Assembly: GCF_038007305.1 (NCBI RefSeq)
Contig: NZ_JBBOWV010000001.1
Span: 1,313,501 to 1,377,500 of the forward strand
Source of the DNA: Solibacillus sp. FSL W7-1436
GTDB taxonomy: Bacteria; Bacillota; Bacilli; Bacillales_A; Planococcaceae
Reading direction: 5' to 3'
DNA: 64,000 nucleotides
The position numbers and the translations under genes are program-made. The notes under the pieces were generated by a model. The model made no database searches. It was not told the DNA's origin and was given only the letters and a program-made list of their open reading frames with translations. Within the stretch, counting starts at the first letter, position 1. Every line of letters begins with the position of its first letter. Of the stretch, positions 61,968 through 64,000 are shown piece by piece.

Positions 61968-62204
61968 TTATTTTTCTTCAGCTACGAATGGTAATAATGC
62001 CATAATACGTGAAACTTTGATTGCGTTTGTAAGTTTACGTTGGTATTTAGCAGAAGTACCAGTTACGCGACGTGGTAAAATTTTACCGCGCTCAGAGATG
62101 AATTTCTTTAAAAGATCTACATCTTTGTAGTCGATGTGCGTAATGTTATTTGAAGTGAAGTAGCAAACTTTACGGCGTTTGCGGCCTCCGCGACGTGGTG
62201 CCAT
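61968..62204 (-). CDS. rpsR: 30S ribosomal protein S18
   Basis: 78 residues: [20 protein letters not shown], then [20 protein letters not shown], and [20 protein letters not shown]. Standard S18, which binds S6 in the 30S platform. Last gene of rpsF-ssb-rpsR; GGAGGAACACG provides its ribosome site. Confidence 0.97.
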   Translation of the reverse strand: MAPRRGGRKRRKVCYFTSNNITHIDYKDVDLLKKFISERGKILPRRVTGTSAKYQRKLTNAIKVSRIMALLPFVAEEK

Positions 62205-62248
62205 TATCGTGTTCCTCCTTTTAATTTTTAATTATAGATGTGAAGCTC

Positions 62249-62809
62249 TTAGAACGGTAAATCGTCTTCCGAAACTTCAATCGGTCCTTTGCTGTTAGCA
62301 AATGGATCTTCATCTACACGTGTATAATTTTGCTGATTTTGGGCTGGCTGTTGATAAGAACCGTAAGAATCCTGTGATTGCGCGCCCCCAAATTGTTGGT
62401 TAGGCTGATTATAAGATGGCTGACCACCATAATTTTGCCCACCGCTATATTGTTGGCTTGGTGCACCTTGTGATGCATTAGCTCCTCCACGTGGTTCTAG
62501 GAACTGCACTGAATCAGCAACGACATCTGTAGTATACACACGCTTTCCATCTTGTCCTTCAAAGCTACCTGTTTGAATACGACCCTCTACACCAATCAAA
62601 CTTCCTTTTCTCATGAAGTTTGCCAAGTTTTCAGCTTGTTTTCTCCAGGCGATACAGCCTATGAAATCTGCTTCGCGTTCACCCGACTGGCTCGAAAATG
62701 TACGGTTTACGGCAATCGTAAAACGTGCCATTGGAACTCCACTCGGTGTGTAACGAAGCTCTGGATCCTTTGTAAGCCTTCCGACTAATACGACACGGTT
62801 AATCATCAA
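62249..62809 (-). CDS. ssb: Single-stranded DNA-binding protein
   Basis: 186 residues. The OB fold has [40 protein letters not shown] and [21 protein letters not shown] Gln/Asn/Gly/Tyr-rich linker (about 110-165) leads to the acidic tip VSEDDLPF that recruits replication and repair proteins. Lies between rpsF and rpsR. Confidence 0.97.
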   Translation of the reverse strand: MMINRVVLVGRLTKDPELRYTPSGVPMARFTIAVNRTFSSQSGEREADFIGCIAWRKQAENLANFMRKGSLIGVEGRIQTGSFEGQDGKRVYTTDVVADSVQFLEPRGGANASQGAPSQQYSGGQNYGGQPSYNQPNQQFGGAQSQDSYGSYQQPAQNQQNYTRVDEDPFANSKGPIEVSEDDLPF

Positions 62810-62844
62810 TGCGCCCTCCTTTTTTCAGCATTTAAGTTTAAAAA

Positions 62845-63135
62845 TTATTTTTCTTCTTCGCGTACTGCGATGTGACGGATGATGTCTTCGCTGATGTTAG
62901 CTAGACGAGTATACTCGTTGATAGCTTCAGTACCAGCGTTAACTTTCACGATTTGGTAGAAACCTTCGCGGAAGTCATTGATTTCGTAAGCTAAACGACG
63001 CTTACCCCAATCTTTTGCTTCTGTGATCTCTGCACCATTTGAAGTTAAGATTTCTTGGAAACGCTCTACTAAAGCTTTCTTCGCTTCTTCTTCAATGTTT
63101 GGGCGGATGATGTACATTAATTCGTACTTTCTCAT
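62845..63135 (-). CDS. rpsF: 30S ribosomal protein S6
   Basis: 96 residues: [40 protein letters not shown] and [20 protein letters not shown]. Typical bacterial S6. First gene of the operon, behind AAGGAGG, with a leader that may hold the S6:S18 autoregulatory structure. Confidence 0.97.
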   Translation of the reverse strand: MRKYELMYIIRPNIEEEAKKALVERFQEILTSNGAEITEAKDWGKRRLAYEINDFREGFYQIVKVNAGTEAINEYTRLANISEDIIRHIAVREEEK

Positions 63136-63149
63136 TGTGTTTGCACCTC

Positions 63150-63212
63150 CTTATGGACTTGGGCTCTCCTACTAAATAGGGAGCAAGGAGTAAGTAACTT
63201 CTATTACTCACA
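63150..63212 (-). promoter_or_regulatory. Possible S6:S18 leader element of rpsF
   Basis: The rpsF leader on the minus strand can form GCTCC / GGAGAGC around CTATTTAGTA, close to the ribosome site, and a second stem from GAGTAA / TTACTC. An S6:S18-binding leader before rpsF is known in Firmicutes; the fit here was judged by eye only. Confidence 0.35.
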
Positions 63213-63291
63213 TCAATGAATTGTATCATAGTTGTTATCTCTATGCAACTGGCTGTACCTTTTAATATTAATGAAATAGATTATTTTCTAT

Positions 63292-63335
63292 ATAAATAAA
63301 CGCTTTGTGAGGATAAATTTCTACTCACAAAGCGT
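63292..63335 (-). terminator. Terminator of ychF
   Basis: Perfect 12-bp stem ACGCTTTGTGAG / CTCACAAAGCGT with a 12-nt loop, followed by TTATTTATAT on the minus strand, just after the ychF stop. Confidence 0.85.
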
Positions 63336-63342
63336 CTGCTAA

Positions 63343-64000
63343 TTATACGTTAAATAAGAATTCCATTACGTCGCCGTCTTGTACTACATATTCTTTACCT
63401 TCAGCGCGCACTCGACCTGCTTCTTTTGCAGCCGGCTTTGAACCGTACTCTACTAAATCCGTAAATGCTACTGTTTCAGCACGGATAAAACCGCGTTCAA
63501 AATCAGTATGAATAATACCGGCACATTGTGGTGCTTTCATACCTTTACGGAATGTCCATGCACGAACTTCCTGTACACCAGCTGTAAAGTAAGTAGCTAA
63601 ACCTAACAGGCTGTATGAAGCCTTAATCAATTGGTCTAAACCTGATTCAGCAATTCCTAGTTCAGCTAAAAATTCCTTTTTCTCATCGTCTTCCAACTCA
63701 GAGATTTCTTCTTCAATTTTCGCACAAACAGTGATTACTTGTGCGCCCTCTGCTGCTGCGTATTCTTGTACCATTTTTACATACTTGTTTTCAGATGGAT
63801 CCGCTACCTCATCCTCAGAAACGTTCGCAACATAAAGCATCGGTTTAATCGTTAATAGGTGTAAACCTTTGATTACTTTTTTCTCATCATCTGAAAGGTC
63901 TGCCGCACGAGCAGGTTTTTCAGCTTCCAATACTTCTTTAAGTTTTTGAAGAATCGGCTCTTCCACCATTGCTTCTTTATCTTTTTGTTTTGCCATTTTT
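63343..64000 (-). CDS. ychF: Redox-regulated ATPase YchF (partial, C-terminal part)
   Basis: About 219 codons of the C-terminal part; the gene continues past the right edge. The window shows the coiled-coil stretch AKQKDKEAMVEEPILQKLKE, GLHLLTIKPMLYVANVSEDE (G4-like region of the Obg family) and the TGS domain FTAGVQEVRAWTFRKGMKAP to GKEYVVQDGDVMEFLFNV. An internal ATG near 63996 is not the start, since the family has about 365 residues and the G domain is upstream. YchF binds ATP rather than GTP and is linked to stress responses and ribosomes. It precedes rpsF in most Bacillales. Confidence 0.95.
   Translation of the reverse strand, partial: KMAKQKDKEAMVEEPILQKLKEVLEAEKPARAADLSDDEKKVIKGLHLLTIKPMLYVANVSEDEVADPSENKYVKMVQEYAAAEGAQVITVCAKIEEEISELEDDEKKEFLAELGIAESGLDQLIKASYSLLGLATYFTAGVQEVRAWTFRKGMKAPQCAGIIHTDFERGFIRAETVAFTDLVEYGSKPAAKEAGRVRAEGKEYVVQDGDVMEFLFNV

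Noticed and set aside
1-64000. CRISPR arrays, tRNA and rRNA genes
   Set aside because: No regularly spaced direct repeats, cloverleaf-like sequence or rRNA motifs were noticed on either strand.

Overview
The window looks like the origin-proximal part of a low-GC, spore-forming Bacillales chromosome, most likely Planococcaceae (Solibacillus/Lysinibacillus-like). That placement is inferred from gene order and protein character; no search was run. The backbone on the minus strand is the familiar set ychF-rpsF-ssb-rpsR / yybS-gdpP-rplI-dnaB-purA / M23 peptidase / walR-walK-yycH-yycI-walJ-htrA / CxxH protein / rlmH. A plus-strand ribose operon rbsRKDACB sits between rpsR and yybS, with a near-consensus promoter and a cre-type operator.

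1-22.5 kb: mixed accessory and metabolic genes. They include a 5' portion of a type III polyketide synthase (possible ATT start), a CotD-like spore coat protein, a glycosyltransferase/HAD phosphatase pair of the sucrose-phosphate type, Ohr, an M50-like protein with a degenerate HExxH motif, a 1266-residue subtilase with a (Gly-Asn)n tail, an OFA-family transporter, a DUF4230 protein, a truncated VTT/TVP38 gene, a TetR regulator, a sodium/solute symporter with a DUF4212 partner and a third tiny membrane protein, a sulfatase, two GGDEF proteins (one with a 5' frameshift) and a VWA lipoprotein.

22.5-39.6 kb: a tandem SCC-like insertion at the 3' end of rlmH, the site used by staphylococcal SCC elements. 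Three direct copies of the rlmH tail (22518-22538, 23975-23995, 39587-39607) each encode Gly-Glu-Pro-Tyr-His-Lys-stop on the minus strand with different synonymous codons. They delimit a 1.46-kb cassette with one MFS exporter and a 15.6-kb cassette. The larger cassette holds a HerA-type ATPase paired with an unrecognised protein built of two HEPN-like repeats, a three-gene type II-short-like CBASS operon (CD-NTase, E2-only, 2TM effector), an orphan MNT nucleotidyltransferase, an ABC transporter with a two-component system, an intact IS21-family element with a 5-bp target duplication, and a large serine recombinase. The recombinase gene runs through the attachment site and takes its stop codon from rlmH DNA. 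A 3' fragment of a second serine recombinase lies between the HerA and CBASS blocks.

39.6-64 kb: the conserved core. Five exact TTATNCACA DnaA boxes, all in one orientation, lie between rlmH and htrA on either side of the small CxxH/CxxC gene. WalRK, YycH, YycI, WalJ and HtrA follow as the cell-wall stress regulon core, next to a G5/LysM/M23 peptidase with a possible WalR box. No rRNA, tRNA or CRISPR array was seen.
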